From JAABRE01 sp964413275 (GTDB taxonomy: Bacteria; Cyanobacteriota; Cyanobacteriia; Cyanobacteriales; JAABRE01): a DNA stretch of 64,000 bases. This document shows positions 36,227 through 45,756 of this stretch, piece by piece. Under the pieces are notes generated by a model. That model saw nothing but the letters and a program-made list of their open reading frames with translations, was not told where the DNA came from and did not search any database. The number at the start of each line of letters is the position of its first letter. The stretch's first letter is position 1. A program made the translations under genes and the position numbers. The stretch spans positions 49,323 to 113,322 of the forward strand of contig CAYPSO010000002.1 of assembly GCA_964413275.1 (NCBI GenBank). The letters are read 5' to 3'.

Positions 36227-36383
36227 GTTACGTTAAAATATATTAACAACTCTTACAGAGGTTCGGTATGCCGAAAATAGTCTTAATTGCTGGATTTGAA
36301 TCTTTTAATGCCGATTTGTATCGTAAAGGAGCAGAATTACCTAAAAATAGGTGTCCAAGATTATAAATTGAGGTATTCAGCGA
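36227..36383 (+). repeat. Partial duplication of the bchH promoter and 5' end
   Basis: ACGTTAAAATATATTAA, a ribosome site region and an ATG (36268) followed by about 35 codons repeat the 5' end of the chelatase gene at 36514-36670, offset 287 bases. The copy reads MPKIVLIAGFESFNADLYRK and stops at 36364 after a change creating TAA. Similarity then fades beyond about 36383. The copy is a degenerating leader duplicate, not a second gene. Confidence 0.85.
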
Positions 36384-36554
36384 TTTACTTTCGCAGGAAC
36401 TATGCGATCGCAACATTAATGCTTCCTTCCCACAAGTCTAATTTACAAAGTTTGCTAAGTTAAGAAATGAAATAGCAACCAAGTCTAAGCTATTCAATCC
36501 CAATCGCTTTTTACTTACGTTAAAATATATTAAGAACTGTTACAAAGGTTGGGT

Positions 36555-39500
36555 ATGCCGAAAATAGTCTTAATTGCTGGATTTGAGTCTTTTAACGCTG
36601 ATTTGTATCGTAAAGGGGCAGAATTAGCTAAAAGCAGGTGTCCAGAATTAGAAATTGAGGTATTCAGCGACCGCAACATCAGTAGCTCTCCAGAAAAAGT
36701 TGAAAATGCCCTCAAGGATGCAGATGTATTTTTTGCTAGTTTAGTTTTTGATTACGACCAAGTTTTGTGGTTAAGGGAAAGGGTACAAAATATTCCCATT
36801 CGTCTCGTTTTTGAGTCAGCTTTAGAATTAATGAGTTTGACAAAATTGGGTAAATTTATTATCGGTGATAAACCCAAAGGAATGCCCAAACCGATTAAAT
36901 TTATTCTCGACAAATTTAGTAATGGAAAGGAAGAAGATAAACTCGCAGGCTATATTAGTTTTCTCAAAACAGGGCCAAAATTACTTAAATTTATACCTGC
37001 TAAAAAAGTCCAAGATTTACGCAACTGGTTAATTATTTATGGTTATTGGAATGCAGGAGGAATAGAAAACTTTGCCTCCATGTGTTGGACTATTGCCGAG
37101 AAATATTTAGGTTTAACAATTGGGGAAATTCCAGAGGCAATTCAAACCCCAAATATCGGCTTATTACACCCAGAATATCAAGGTTATTTCACCTCACCCC
37201 ATGAATATTTAGATTGGTATTATCAAACTTATCCCGATAAAATTACTCAGCCAGTAATAGGAATCTTATTATATAGAAAGCACGTTATTACAAAACTTAC
37301 TTATATACCTCAATTAATTAAATATTTTGAAGCCGATAATTTAACTCCTTTACCAATATTTATTAATGGTGTAGAAGGTCATGTTGCTGTTAGGGATTTA
37401 ATGACCACTGACTACGAACAAAAACAGCGAGAAAATGGTAATAAACAGATATTATCTCTCTCAAAAGATGCAGTAAAAGTTAATAGTATTGTTTCAACAA
37501 TTGGCTTTCCTTTAGTTGGCGGGCCAGCCGGTTCAATGGAAGCAGGAAGACAAGTAGAAGTAGCTAAAAATATTTTAACTGCTAAAAATATTCCTTATAT
37601 TATTGCAGCACCATTATTAATACAGGATATTTATTCATGGACAAGGCAAGGAATTGGTGGTTTACAAAGTGTAGTTTTATATGCTTTACCCGAACTTGAT
37701 GGGGCAATTGATACTATTCCTTTAGGGGGCTTAGTTGGTGAAGATATTTATTTAGTTCCTGAGAGGGTAAAACGCTTAACCAGTCGAGTTAAAAATTGGG
37801 TTAAATTAAAACAAACTCAAAATAAAGATAAGAAAGTTGCTATTATTTTATATGGATTTCCCCCCGGATACGGTGCAACAGGTACGGCAGCTTTATTAAA
37901 TGTTCCCCGCAGTTTAGTTAAGCTTTTAAATATTTTAAAAGAGCAGGGATATAATGTAAGTGATTTGCCTGAAGATGGAGAAACAATTATTACTCAGGTT
38001 AAAGAATTTGATGAAATTACAGATGAACGAAAATTAACAGGAATAAATACTGTTGATGTTAAAAAATTGGATCGATGGTTAGGATATTTGTTGGTTAATA
38101 GGATTGAAAAACATTGGAAATCTTTAACAGATTCTGGCATAAAAACTATTAGCGATAAGTTTACCATTGGTGGAGTTACCTTAGGAAATGTTTGGATTGG
38201 AGTGCAGCCACCTTTAGGTATATCAGGCGATCCCATGCGCTTAATGTTTGAAAAAGACTTGACACCTCACCCTCAATATGCTGCTTATTATAAGTGGTTA
38301 CAAAATGAGTTTCAAGCTGATGCAATTATTCATTTTGGAATGCACGGTACTGTTGAATGGTTGCCCGGTTCTCCCCTTGGTAATACTGGCTATTCTTGGT
38401 CGGATATTCTGTTAGGAAATATGCCGAATATCTATATTTATGCTGCTAATAATCCTTCCGAATCAATGCTGGCTAAACGTCGGGGTTATGGGTTATTAAT
38501 TTCCCATAATGTACCCCCTTACGGTAGGGCAGGTTTATATAAAGAATTGGTTACTTTACGGGAATTGATAACAGAATATCGTGAAGATACTGAGAAAAAT
38601 TTTGCCTTACGAGATGTAATTTGTACAAAAATTGTTGATACTGGTTTAGATGCTGATTGTAAGTTTACTGAAGGGGAAAAATTAGGCATTGCTTTTAATT
38701 TAGAAAATGCAAAATTGTTTAGTAAACGAGTAATTAATGAGTATTTTATTCAAGTTTATGAATATTTACAAATAGTGGAACAAAGATTATTTTCTTCTGG
38801 GTTACATACTTTAGGAAATGTGCCTAATGAAGAAGAATTAAAATCATATTTAGATGCTTATTTTGGTGATTCTAATCCTTCCCTTGATAAGGCAGGAAAT
38901 GAGGAAGAAGCAGAAAAAATCAAGAAATTATTAGCCCAAAATAGTGATGAAATAACTAATATTATCAGAGCTTTAAATGGTGAATATATTCCTGCTGCTC
39001 CCGGAGGAGATTTGTTAAGAGATGGAGCAGGAGTTTTGCCCACTGGTAGAAATATTCATGCTTTAGATCCCTATAGAATGCCTTCTCCTGCTGCTTATGA
39101 AAGAGGTAGAGCAATTGCTAAGAAAATTATCGAACAAAACTTAGCTGAAAATGGTAATTATCCTGAAACTGTGGCGGTTATGTTATGGGGTTTAGATGTT
39201 ATTAAAACTAAGGGTGAATCTCTAGGTATTTTATTAGAATTAGTGGGAGCAGAAGCAGTTAAGGAAGGTACAGGGAGAATTGTTCGTTATGAATTAATTC
39301 CTTTAGAAAAACTCGACCATCCTCGCATTGATATTTTGGCTAATTTATCAGGGATTTTTCGAGATAGTTTTGTGAATGTTATTGAGTTATTAGATGATTT
39401 ATTTTTCCGTGCTGCTACTGTTGATGAATCGCCGGAAAAAAATTATATTAGAAAACATTATTTAGAGTTAGAAAAACAGGAAGTTACTAATGCTTCGGCA

Positions 39501-40220
39501 AGGCTATTTTCTAATCCGTCGGGGGATTTTGGTTCTCTTGTTAATGACCAAATTGTTGATGGAAATTGGGAAAATAGTGAGGAGTTAGCTAATACTTGGA
39601 GTAAGCGCAATGCCTTTAGTTATGGTAGAAAAGATAAGGGGCAAGCTAGACCTGAAATTTTACAACAATTACTCGGAAAATGCGATCGCATTGTGCAAGA
39701 AATTGACTCGGTGGAGTATGGTTTAACTGATATTCAAGAATATTATGGCAATACAGGGGGACTAAAATTAGCCGCCGAAAAACAAAGCGGTAAAAAAGTT
39801 ACTGCTAGTTTCGTGGAAAGTTTTTCTAAGGATACCACCCCCCGTAAATTAGAAGAAGTTTTGCGCTTGGAATATCGCAGTAAATTACTCAATCCTAAAT
39901 GGGCAGAAAGTATGGCAAATCAAGGCTCTGGCGGTGCTTATGAAATATCCCAGAGAATGACTGCTTTAGTAGGTTGGGGAGGTACTGCAAAATTTACCGA
40001 AGATTGGGTTTATGACCAAGCTGCTGATACCTATGCTTTAGATACAGAAATGGCTGAAAAATTACGTCAAGCCAATCCTGAAGCATTCCGCAATATTGTC
40101 GGGCGAATGTTGGAAGCTTCCGGGCGAGGTTTTTGGGAAGCCAATGAAGACAAATTGCAGAAGTTAAGGAATTTATATGATTTAACCGATGAAGAATTAG
40201 AGGGAGTTAATATTAGTTAG
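36555..40220 (+). CDS. bchH: Magnesium chelatase subunit H-family protein
   Basis: 1221 residues from ATG 36555; the upstream TTG in the same frame is not needed. It belongs to the CobN/Mg-chelatase H family: an N-terminal region (MPKIVLIAGFESFNADLYRKG), STIGFPLVGGPAGSMEAGRQ, GFPPGYGATGTAALLNVPRS, HFGMHGTVEWLPG and the C-terminal IVGRMLEASGRGFWEAN. It is shorter than the ~1330-residue ChlH of cyanobacteria, so this is likely the second H paralog found in some species; a cobalt chelatase is also possible. The H subunit binds protoporphyrin and receives Mg with ChlI and ChlD, which are not in the window. Confidence 0.85.
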   Translation: MPKIVLIAGFESFNADLYRKGAELAKSRCPELEIEVFSDRNISSSPEKVENALKDADVFFASLVFDYDQVLWLRERVQNIPIRLVFESALELMSLTKLGKFIIGDKPKGMPKPIKFILDKFSNGKEEDKLAGYISFLKTGPKLLKFIPAKKVQDLRNWLIIYGYWNAGGIENFASMCWTIAEKYLGLTIGEIPEAIQTPNIGLLHPEYQGYFTSPHEYLDWYYQTYPDKITQPVIGILLYRKHVITKLTYIPQLIKYFEADNLTPLPIFINGVEGHVAVRDLMTTDYEQKQRENGNKQILSLSKDAVKVNSIVSTIGFPLVGGPAGSMEAGRQVEVAKNILTAKNIPYIIAAPLLIQDIYSWTRQGIGGLQSVVLYALPELDGAIDTIPLGGLVGEDIYLVPERVKRLTSRVKNWVKLKQTQNKDKKVAIILYGFPPGYGATGTAALLNVPRSLVKLLNILKEQGYNVSDLPEDGETIITQVKEFDEITDERKLTGINTVDVKKLDRWLGYLLVNRIEKHWKSLTDSGIKTISDKFTIGGVTLGNVWIGVQPPLGISGDPMRLMFEKDLTPHPQYAAYYKWLQNEFQADAIIHFGMHGTVEWLPGSPLGNTGYSWSDILLGNMPNIYIYAANNPSESMLAKRRGYGLLISHNVPPYGRAGLYKELVTLRELITEYREDTEKNFALRDVICTKIVDTGLDADCKFTEGEKLGIAFNLENAKLFSKRVINEYFIQVYEYLQIVEQRLFSSGLHTLGNVPNEEELKSYLDAYFGDSNPSLDKAGNEEEAEKIKKLLAQNSDEITNIIRALNGEYIPAAPGGDLLRDGAGVLPTGRNIHALDPYRMPSPAAYERGRAIAKKIIEQNLAENGNYPETVAVMLWGLDVIKTKGESLGILLELVGAEAVKEGTGRIVRYELIPLEKLDHPRIDILANLSGIFRDSFVNVIELLDDLFFRAATVDESPEKNYIRKHYLELEKQEVTNASARLFSNPSGDFGSLVNDQIVDGNWENSEELANTWSKRNAFSYGRKDKGQARPEILQQLLGKCDRIVQEIDSVEYGLTDIQEYYGNTGGLKLAAEKQSGKKVTASFVESFSKDTTPRKLEEVLRLEYRSKLLNPKWAESMANQGSGGAYEISQRMTALVGWGGTAKFTEDWVYDQAADTYALDTEMAEKLRQANPEAFRNIVGRMLEASGRGFWEANEDKLQKLRNLYDLTDEELEGVNIS

Positions 40221-40330
40221 TGGACTGCTTCGCATTTGCTTACGCAAACGTAGTTAGTAGTTCGTAGTTGTATTTAATTATTTAGTTAGTGATTATAGTT
40301 AATCGCTTTGTTAATTACAATAGCTGTTGT

Positions 40331-40389
40331 AGGTTGGGCAAAATAATTACCTTGTATGGTTAGATATTAAAGTTATTTTTTTGCCTACC
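40331..40389. repeat. Inverted repeat with TAGG...GCCTACC ends
   Basis: TAGGTTGGGCAAAATAA is mirrored imperfectly by TTATTTTTTTGCCTACC about 25 bases later. It resembles the GGTGGGCAATT inverted repeats at 60602 and 62032. The surrounding 40221-40442 holds TAGTTCGTAGTT units and no gene. Confidence 0.45.
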
Positions 40390-40442
40390 TAAATATTAAC
40401 AATTACTTAGCATCTAACTATAGTTATTGGTTATTTGTCTGC

Positions 40443-41510
40443 TTAATGCCTACTACCTCCTGCCTCCTTTTGGCGTTTTACTACTGTTAAAGTACCCCAT
40501 AAACCAAAGGCTAGAACTCCCATAGGTGAAAACCCTTCAGGTACAGGCTTAAGGGCTTCTAAGGCTGCATCTGCAATAATGCGATGACCTTTGCTGGTGG
40601 GGTGTTGAGTATCCCAGAATAAAAAATCATTAGGATTGCAACCGACAACTAGGCAACCCTGAGTTACATTAGTAAGCTCAAAATCGTCTGGGTTATTAAC
40701 CACTGTATTAAACAAAGTATTGACATCAAAATTAATTAAGTTGACATCACTAGGTAGGTTTTGCCCGATTAATTCTAGGTTTTGGTTATGGGAAGTGCTT
40801 AAATCAGTTAAATCTTGAGAATTAGATTGTCCCACTGGCACTGCGCCTAAATCTGGTAAATTCACAACCATGAGATTTTTAGCACCTAATCCCACCAAAT
40901 TATTAATTGCCAAGGAGATATTGTTGACAGTTGTATCTGTCTCAGTTAAAGGTCGAAATAGGTTAGGATTTGCATCAGTGGGAAGATAATCGTTAGCTCC
41001 TGCCCAAACAATATAAAGTGCGTCATCATTAGCAATCGGTGCAAAATTTTGAGCAAACAAACCCACCTGACTCTGTAATCCTAAAAGAGGAAAAGGAAGA
41101 TTTTGTAGTGGAGGAAATGTGGGAGGTAGGGTATTTTCCACAGGGGTTTTCATGTCGTCTCCCGTCATAAAAGTTCCAGTCAATGCTCCCCCAAAGGCAA
41201 AATTTACCCCATTCATCGGGTTTGCACCTTGAGTAGCGGTATCAAAAAAAGTCGGGAGAGGAGCTAACTCTAAGTCTTGGGAGAGATAATCTATCCAATT
41301 CTCATTATTCGTAAATCTTCCATCAAAATAGCCAAAACTTTCTGGAGGAATAACCTCTCCAGTAAAGCCAAAGGTATTACCTGTATCAACTAAACTATCT
41401 CCAAAAGAAAAAATTTGACTAAACTTTACATTAGCTGCCATTGCTTTGACGGGCAGCATTAAGGAAAAAAGAAAAAATCCTGTAGCAAGAACTTGATTTT
41501 TAAGTTTCAT
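40443..41510 (-). CDS. GDSL/SGNH-family secreted esterase
   Basis: 355 residues. A signal peptide (residues ~1-25, ATGFFLFSLMLPVKAMA) is followed by the SGNH hydrolase block I FGDSLVDTGN (Ser39), block III WAGANDY and block V DTQHPTSKGH with the catalytic Asp-His pair. The C-terminus VPEGFSPMGVLAFGLWGTLTVVKRQK resembles a PEP-CTERM sorting signal with VPEG in place of VPEP. It is likely an exported thermolabile-hemolysin-like lipase/esterase. The tail after the helix ends AGGSRH. Confidence 0.82.
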   Translation of the reverse strand: MKLKNQVLATGFFLFSLMLPVKAMAANVKFSQIFSFGDSLVDTGNTFGFTGEVIPPESFGYFDGRFTNNENWIDYLSQDLELAPLPTFFDTATQGANPMNGVNFAFGGALTGTFMTGDDMKTPVENTLPPTFPPLQNLPFPLLGLQSQVGLFAQNFAPIANDDALYIVWAGANDYLPTDANPNLFRPLTETDTTVNNISLAINNLVGLGAKNLMVVNLPDLGAVPVGQSNSQDLTDLSTSHNQNLELIGQNLPSDVNLINFDVNTLFNTVVNNPDDFELTNVTQGCLVVGCNPNDFLFWDTQHPTSKGHRIIADAALEALKPVPEGFSPMGVLAFGLWGTLTVVKRQKEAGGSRH

Positions 41511-41675
41511 AGCAAACCCTTAATATTTATTAGATTATTTCCAGAATCAAATCAGGAGCTTATTTGTTTTTGTACTTCTCCCTTAAGTTAAATTTTAGTC
41601 CTAAATTTTTAGATTCAACACCCTAGCTTACAGGATTATTGGTAGGTGCGTCATATAAGTAAATTATTGGTCAAC

Positions 41676-42530
41676 TTAATTTATGGCTGCATAAATAGCT
41701 GAATAATCTCCATTTTCTAGTCCTAATTCTATTGCTTTTTGGATAATTTCTCTTATTCCTTGTAAGCCTTCAGTATCTTGTCCTATTGTCTTGGCTTGTT
41801 GTAAAAATAAATCCGTATCTTTTAACAAATGTTTAGTGGGGAAGTTAGGATTAGAAAAATTTTTATCATTCATTCGTTGTAATTTTTTATCAAAAGTTGG
41901 TGCATATAAAGCACTTTGACGTAGAATTTCCATAAACTGCTCTACTTCTACTCCCTGACGTTGGACAAAGCCTAAACTTAGAGCAAAACTAGCAGTTAAT
42001 CCAGCAATTAATTGATTTAAAGCTAATTTTAAGGCTGCTGCTGTACCTACTGCACCGATTAATTTTGGTTCTGGACTAAAATGTTTTAATAATTCATAAT
42101 TACGTTTAAATTGTTCTTCTGTAGCACCAACCATCACTAATAATTTACCTGTTTTTGCTTCGGGAATACTGCCTAAAACTGGTGCTTCTAAATATTCTCC
42201 TCCTAAACTTTCTATTTGTTCACAAATTTGTTTACTTTCATCAGGGGAAATAGTACCCATTTGAATTATTGTTTTACCTGCCAAATTAGTTTTATTTTCT
42301 GTTAATAAAACTGATTTAATTGCTGCTGCATTAGTTAACATTAAAATTAAATACTCAGCTTTATTAATTACTTCTAAGGATGAATCAGTAATTTCTACTC
42401 CTATTTCTTGTAAAGCCATTAATTTTGAGTAAGTGCGATTATAAGCTATAACTGATAAATTAGCATCTAACAGCCTTTTTACCATTGCTTCTCCCATTAA
42501 TCCCGTACCTAGTAAACCTATTTTTCTCAT
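41676..42530 (-). CDS. 3-hydroxyisobutyrate dehydrogenase-family oxidoreductase
   Basis: 284 residues. Rossmann motif GLLGTGLMGEAMVKRLLDA at the N-terminus, substrate region QMGTISPDES, APVLGSIPEAKTGKL, and catalytic lysine region AALKLALNQLIAGL. It fits the beta-hydroxyacid dehydrogenase family, in cyanobacteria often a glyoxylate or succinic semialdehyde reductase using NADPH. The gap to the methyltransferase is 46 bases, holding an AACTACGAACTA repeat unit. Substrate not determined. Confidence 0.82.
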   Translation of the reverse strand: MRKIGLLGTGLMGEAMVKRLLDANLSVIAYNRTYSKLMALQEIGVEITDSSLEVINKAEYLILMLTNAAAIKSVLLTENKTNLAGKTIIQMGTISPDESKQICEQIESLGGEYLEAPVLGSIPEAKTGKLLVMVGATEEQFKRNYELLKHFSPEPKLIGAVGTAAALKLALNQLIAGLTASFALSLGFVQRQGVEVEQFMEILRQSALYAPTFDKKLQRMNDKNFSNPNFPTKHLLKDTDLFLQQAKTIGQDTEGLQGIREIIQKAIELGLENGDYSAIYAAIN

Positions 42531-42576
42531 TATTTTTGTTTAATTATTAACCACTTTTCATCGTTCATTCTATCAA

Positions 42577-43248
42577 CTACGAACTACGAACTATAAATTT
42601 TCTTTCTGCTGTCCAATGAATATCAGAAGATTGATAAACTTTTACCCCATCTAATCCAGCATTTTTAATTAATTGTTTAATTTCTTCTAAAGTAAATGCA
42701 GCATGAAGAGAATCAGCAAATAATTTTCTTTGATGAACATCGTAATCTTGACCTAATTTTTGGACAATATTATTTAAAGATTCTTCACTATCAGGACGAA
42801 TTAAATCTCTTATTAAAATAGCACCATTTGTTTTTATTACCCTTTTTATTTCCATCAAAAAAGGTAGAGGATTTGGTAAATGATGAATCAAGCTATTAGA
42901 AATAACTACCTCATAGGAATTATCAGAATAATCCATATTTTTAGCATCTTTTAATTCTAGTTTAATTTGTTCTTCTAAACCTGCATTTTTAATATTTTCC
43001 TGAGCAATTTTTAACATAGAATTAGCCATATCAATAGCAGTAATCTGCCAATTTTTCTTTTTTTGACAAATTAGAATAGGAATCCGTGCAGTACCTGTTC
43101 CCACATCTAATACTTGAGCTTGCAAAGGAGCAATTTCTATTACTTTTTGAGCAAAATTTGTATTAACATCAATAAAATCCATTGAGTCATATTCTATTGC
43201 CTCTATATCAGTATCCATTACCTCTGGTTCTAAAATTCTTTGTATCAT
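42577..43248 (-). CDS. Class I SAM-dependent methyltransferase
   Basis: 223 residues. SAM-binding motif VLDVGTGTARIPILIC, motif II AIDMANSML, and SNSLIHHLPNPLPFLMEIKRVIKTNG typical of class I methyltransferases acting on small molecules. It starts 3 bases after the stop of the PotB-like permease, so it is cotranscribed. The substrate is unknown, and the permease link gives no obvious clue. Confidence 0.8.
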   Translation of the reverse strand: MIQRILEPEVMDTDIEAIEYDSMDFIDVNTNFAQKVIEIAPLQAQVLDVGTGTARIPILICQKKKNWQITAIDMANSMLKIAQENIKNAGLEEQIKLELKDAKNMDYSDNSYEVVISNSLIHHLPNPLPFLMEIKRVIKTNGAILIRDLIRPDSEESLNNIVQKLGQDYDVHQRKLFADSLHAAFTLEEIKQLIKNAGLDGVKVYQSSDIHWTAERKFIVRSS

Positions 43249-43251
43249 TAA

Positions 43252-44118
43252 TTAACCTGTAATTTTCTTATCTCCATATTTAATTAAAAGTGCGATCGCC
43301 ACACTAACAGCAAAAATTAAAACCATACTTAAAGCAGAACCAAATCCCCAATTTCTGCCAGCCCCTAAAAACTGATTATAGATTAATCTAGAAATAGTCA
43401 TACTAGATGCACCTCCTAACAATTCTGGATTAATAAAATCACCTAATGAAGTAATAAAAACCAGTAAACAACCAGCAATAATTCCGGGTAAAGTTTGAGG
43501 AATAGTTACTTTTAAAAAAGTTATTTTTGGCTCTGCTCCTAAATCTGCGGCTGCATCTAATAATTGAGTATCTAATTTTTCTAAAGAAGCATATAAAATT
43601 AATACCATATAAGGTAAAAAACTATAGGTCATACCTACTAAAACTGCAATTTCTGTATTCAAAATCTGTAAACTAGGTAAGCCAATAATAGTAATAATAC
43701 TATTTATAATTCCCGTAGGACGTAAAATCGTAATCCAAGCATAAGAGCGTAATAAAGAAGATGTCCACAGAGGTAAAATAAAACTTAATAACAGAAAATT
43801 ACGCCATTTTGCTTTCACTTTATGAGCTAACCAATAAGCCACAGGAAAACCTAAAATTAAACAAATTAAAGTTGTTCCAGAAGCAAAAAATAAGGAACGA
43901 AAAACAACTTTTAAATTAACAGGATCGAAAACCCTAAAATAATTATCTATACCAATAGGATTAACTATTTCTCCTGGCCTAATTCCGGGTACTAAACTTA
44001 ATTCAAAAATAACTAAAGTCGGTAAAATTAATAGTAATAGTAACCATAGCCCCGGAACACCTAATAATCCACTAATTTCTAACCACTTTGCCCTAGATAA
44101 TTTATTTAATTTTGACAT
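43252..44118 (-). CDS. potB: ABC transporter permease, PotB-like
   Basis: 288 residues with six helices. The binding-protein-dependent transport motif AAADLGAEPKITFLKVTIPQTLPGI marks the EAA loop contacting the ATPase. Similarity to spermidine/putrescine permease PotB is clear (NYFRVF, FPVAYWLAHKVKAKWRN). PotA, PotC and PotD are absent here, although in many cyanobacteria the group is dispersed. It begins the unit that also holds the methyltransferase. Confidence 0.82.
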   Translation of the reverse strand: MSKLNKLSRAKWLEISGLLGVPGLWLLLLLILPTLVIFELSLVPGIRPGEIVNPIGIDNYFRVFDPVNLKVVFRSLFFASGTTLICLILGFPVAYWLAHKVKAKWRNFLLLSFILPLWTSSLLRSYAWITILRPTGIINSIITIIGLPSLQILNTEIAVLVGMTYSFLPYMVLILYASLEKLDTQLLDAAADLGAEPKITFLKVTIPQTLPGIIAGCLLVFITSLGDFINPELLGGASSMTISRLIYNQFLGAGRNWGFGSALSMVLIFAVSVAIALLIKYGDKKITG

Positions 44119-44204
44119 AAATTCATCGTAAAGGTGAGTTTTTCTCGCCCTTATTTAATCAGGAGTAACGAATAACAAATAAGCAATAACTAAATAACAA
44201 ATAT

Positions 44205-44236
44205 AAAAAGAGCATCCCGAAAGATGCCCTTTTTAT
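44205..44236 (-). terminator. Rho-independent terminator of psbK
   Basis: On the minus strand AAAAAGGGCATC pairs with GGATGCTCTTTTT and ends in a T-run, starting 4 bases after the psbK stop. Stem of about 11 pairs with small mismatches. The classical form supports termination. Confidence 0.8.
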
Positions 44237-44240
44237 GTCT

Positions 44241-44378
44241 TTATTTGAATCCCACTGCTGCTTGCCAAACGAAAGCAAGTAACAAGAAAAATAAGGGAAT
44301 CAGGGGGAGAACATCTACCAGAGGGTCAAAAATAGAATATGCTTCTGGTAACTTTGCCAATAGCATTGCTGCTTCCAT
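44241..44378 (-). CDS. psbK: Photosystem II protein PsbK
   Basis: 45 residues: MEAAMLLAKLPEAYSIFDPL then VDVLPLIPLF and FLLLAFVWQAAVGFK. The PEAY..FDPLVDVLP motif and the single membrane helix are diagnostic. PsbK is a small PSII core subunit near CP43 that helps hold plastoquinone and dimers. The initial MEAAMLLAKL is a short leader removed in the mature protein. A terminator follows directly. Promoter not obvious. Confidence 0.95.
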   Translation of the reverse strand: MEAAMLLAKLPEAYSIFDPLVDVLPLIPLFFLLLAFVWQAAVGFK

Positions 44379-44462
44379 TGCTTTTTTACCTTAATCTAAT
44401 ATAAAACGTCGAACCATTGAATTCATGGGTTTAGCATATCATATTATATTTCGGGGTTTAAT

Positions 44463-45341
44463 CTAGTTTTTTTTTCGTGGGTAAAGTTTCATTAAACGTT
44501 GTACTTCAGCCGCGTGATAAGAGCTACGAGTTAAAGGAGAAGAGACAACTTGTAAAAAGCCTAAAGATTCCCCATATTTTCGCCAGGAATCAAATTGTTT
44601 GGGGGTAACAAATTCTTTTACACCTAAATGTTTTTGGCTAGGTTGTAAATATTGACCAATCGTAATAATATCACAATCAACCTGACGCAAATTTTCCATG
44701 ACGAACCTCACTTCTGCGTCAGTTTCCCCTAAACCTACCATAATTCCAGATTTACTGTAAATCCAAGGAGCTAATTCTTTGGTTTTTTTCAATAATTCTA
44801 AGGAGCGTTGATAATTTCCTTGGGGACGCACTTGGCGATATAATCTCGGTATGGTTTCCGTATTATGATTTAAAACTTCTGGTTTAGCCTCAATAATTAA
44901 CTCTAAAGCTTCCCAATTACCACATAAATCAGGAATTAATACCTCAATTGTAGTTTTTGGGGATATTTTACGAATCTCCTCCAAACACCTTTGAAACTGA
45001 GATGCACCACCGTCGGCTAAATCATCTCGATTAACGGAAGTAATTACCACATGACTTAAGTTAAGACGCTTAACGGCTTCAGCGAGTCTTAATGGCTCAG
45101 TAGCATCAAGAGGTTGGGGTTTTTTCTCAAAATCAATATCACAATAAGGACAAGCACGGGTACAAGCTGGCCCCATAATCAAAAAAGTTGCTGTACCTGC
45201 ATTAAAACACTCACCAATATTAGGACAAGAAGCTTCCTCACATACAGTATTTAATTGTAAATCTCGTAAAATATCTTTAACATTACCCACTCTCTCCCAT
45301 TGAGGAGCTTTAACTCTCAGCCAATCTGGTTTAACAATCAC
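44463..45341 (-). CDS. lipA: Lipoyl synthase
   Basis: 292 residues; start GTG at 45341. Auxiliary cluster ligands C34, C39, C45 (CEEASCPNIGEC), radical-SAM cluster ligands C60, C64, C67 (CTRACPYCDI) and the C-terminal RSSYHA motif (TRSSYHAAEV) identify LipA. It inserts two sulfurs into octanoyl groups on E2 and GcvH proteins. Cyanobacteria often hold two LipA copies; only one is here. No neighbour is linked. Confidence 0.95.
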   Translation of the reverse strand: MIVKPDWLRVKAPQWERVGNVKDILRDLQLNTVCEEASCPNIGECFNAGTATFLIMGPACTRACPYCDIDFEKKPQPLDATEPLRLAEAVKRLNLSHVVITSVNRDDLADGGASQFQRCLEEIRKISPKTTIEVLIPDLCGNWEALELIIEAKPEVLNHNTETIPRLYRQVRPQGNYQRSLELLKKTKELAPWIYSKSGIMVGLGETDAEVRFVMENLRQVDCDIITIGQYLQPSQKHLGVKEFVTPKQFDSWRKYGESLGFLQVVSSPLTRSSYHAAEVQRLMKLYPRKKN

Positions 45342-45511
45342 CTATTAATTACTCCTACATACTATTAAATCTATTAACTATTGTTTGTAGTAACCCCTTT
45401 AGGAGTTATATAGTTCTACGGGCATACATTTAGGACAATAGCCTTAAAGTTTTCCCCCTTTGCAAGCTACCGTGTACACACAAGTCTTCTGGTTTGCCTC
45501 TAAGGTTATTT

Positions 45512-45736
45512 AGCCCCCTAACCCCCCTTGGAAAGGGCAGGGCTGTTTCAAAGTCCAGAGTAAATTGTTTAGGTGAGAGGGGGAAGACAAGGCAGACAAG
45601 GAAGTTTTTATTATAAGAAATAACTGATTGTTAATTATTTCTAAAAAAGACTTGTATCCTTTGCCATTACTTGAACCTACCAATCATAATTTTTAAGAAT
45701 GAAACAGCCCTGCCTTGGAAAAGGGGGTTAGGGGCT
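45512..45736. mobile_element. MITE-like element with ~37-base inverted ends
   Basis: The left end AGCCCCCTAACCCCCC then GCAGGGCTGTTTCA, and the right end TGAAACAGCCCTGCC then GGGGGTTAGGGGCT, are inverted copies of each other with a few differences. The 150-base interior has no ORF and no transposase. Length 225. It is a typical non-autonomous element built from IS-type ends; target duplication is not clear. The stretch 45342-45511 before it shows no gene. Confidence 0.75.
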
Positions 45737-45756
45737 GGGGAGCAGAATACAATATC

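Noticed and set aside
36268..36366. A separate small gene of 32 codons before the chelatase gene
   Set aside because: It is a copy of the chelatase 5' end that stops early, so it is a duplication remnant.
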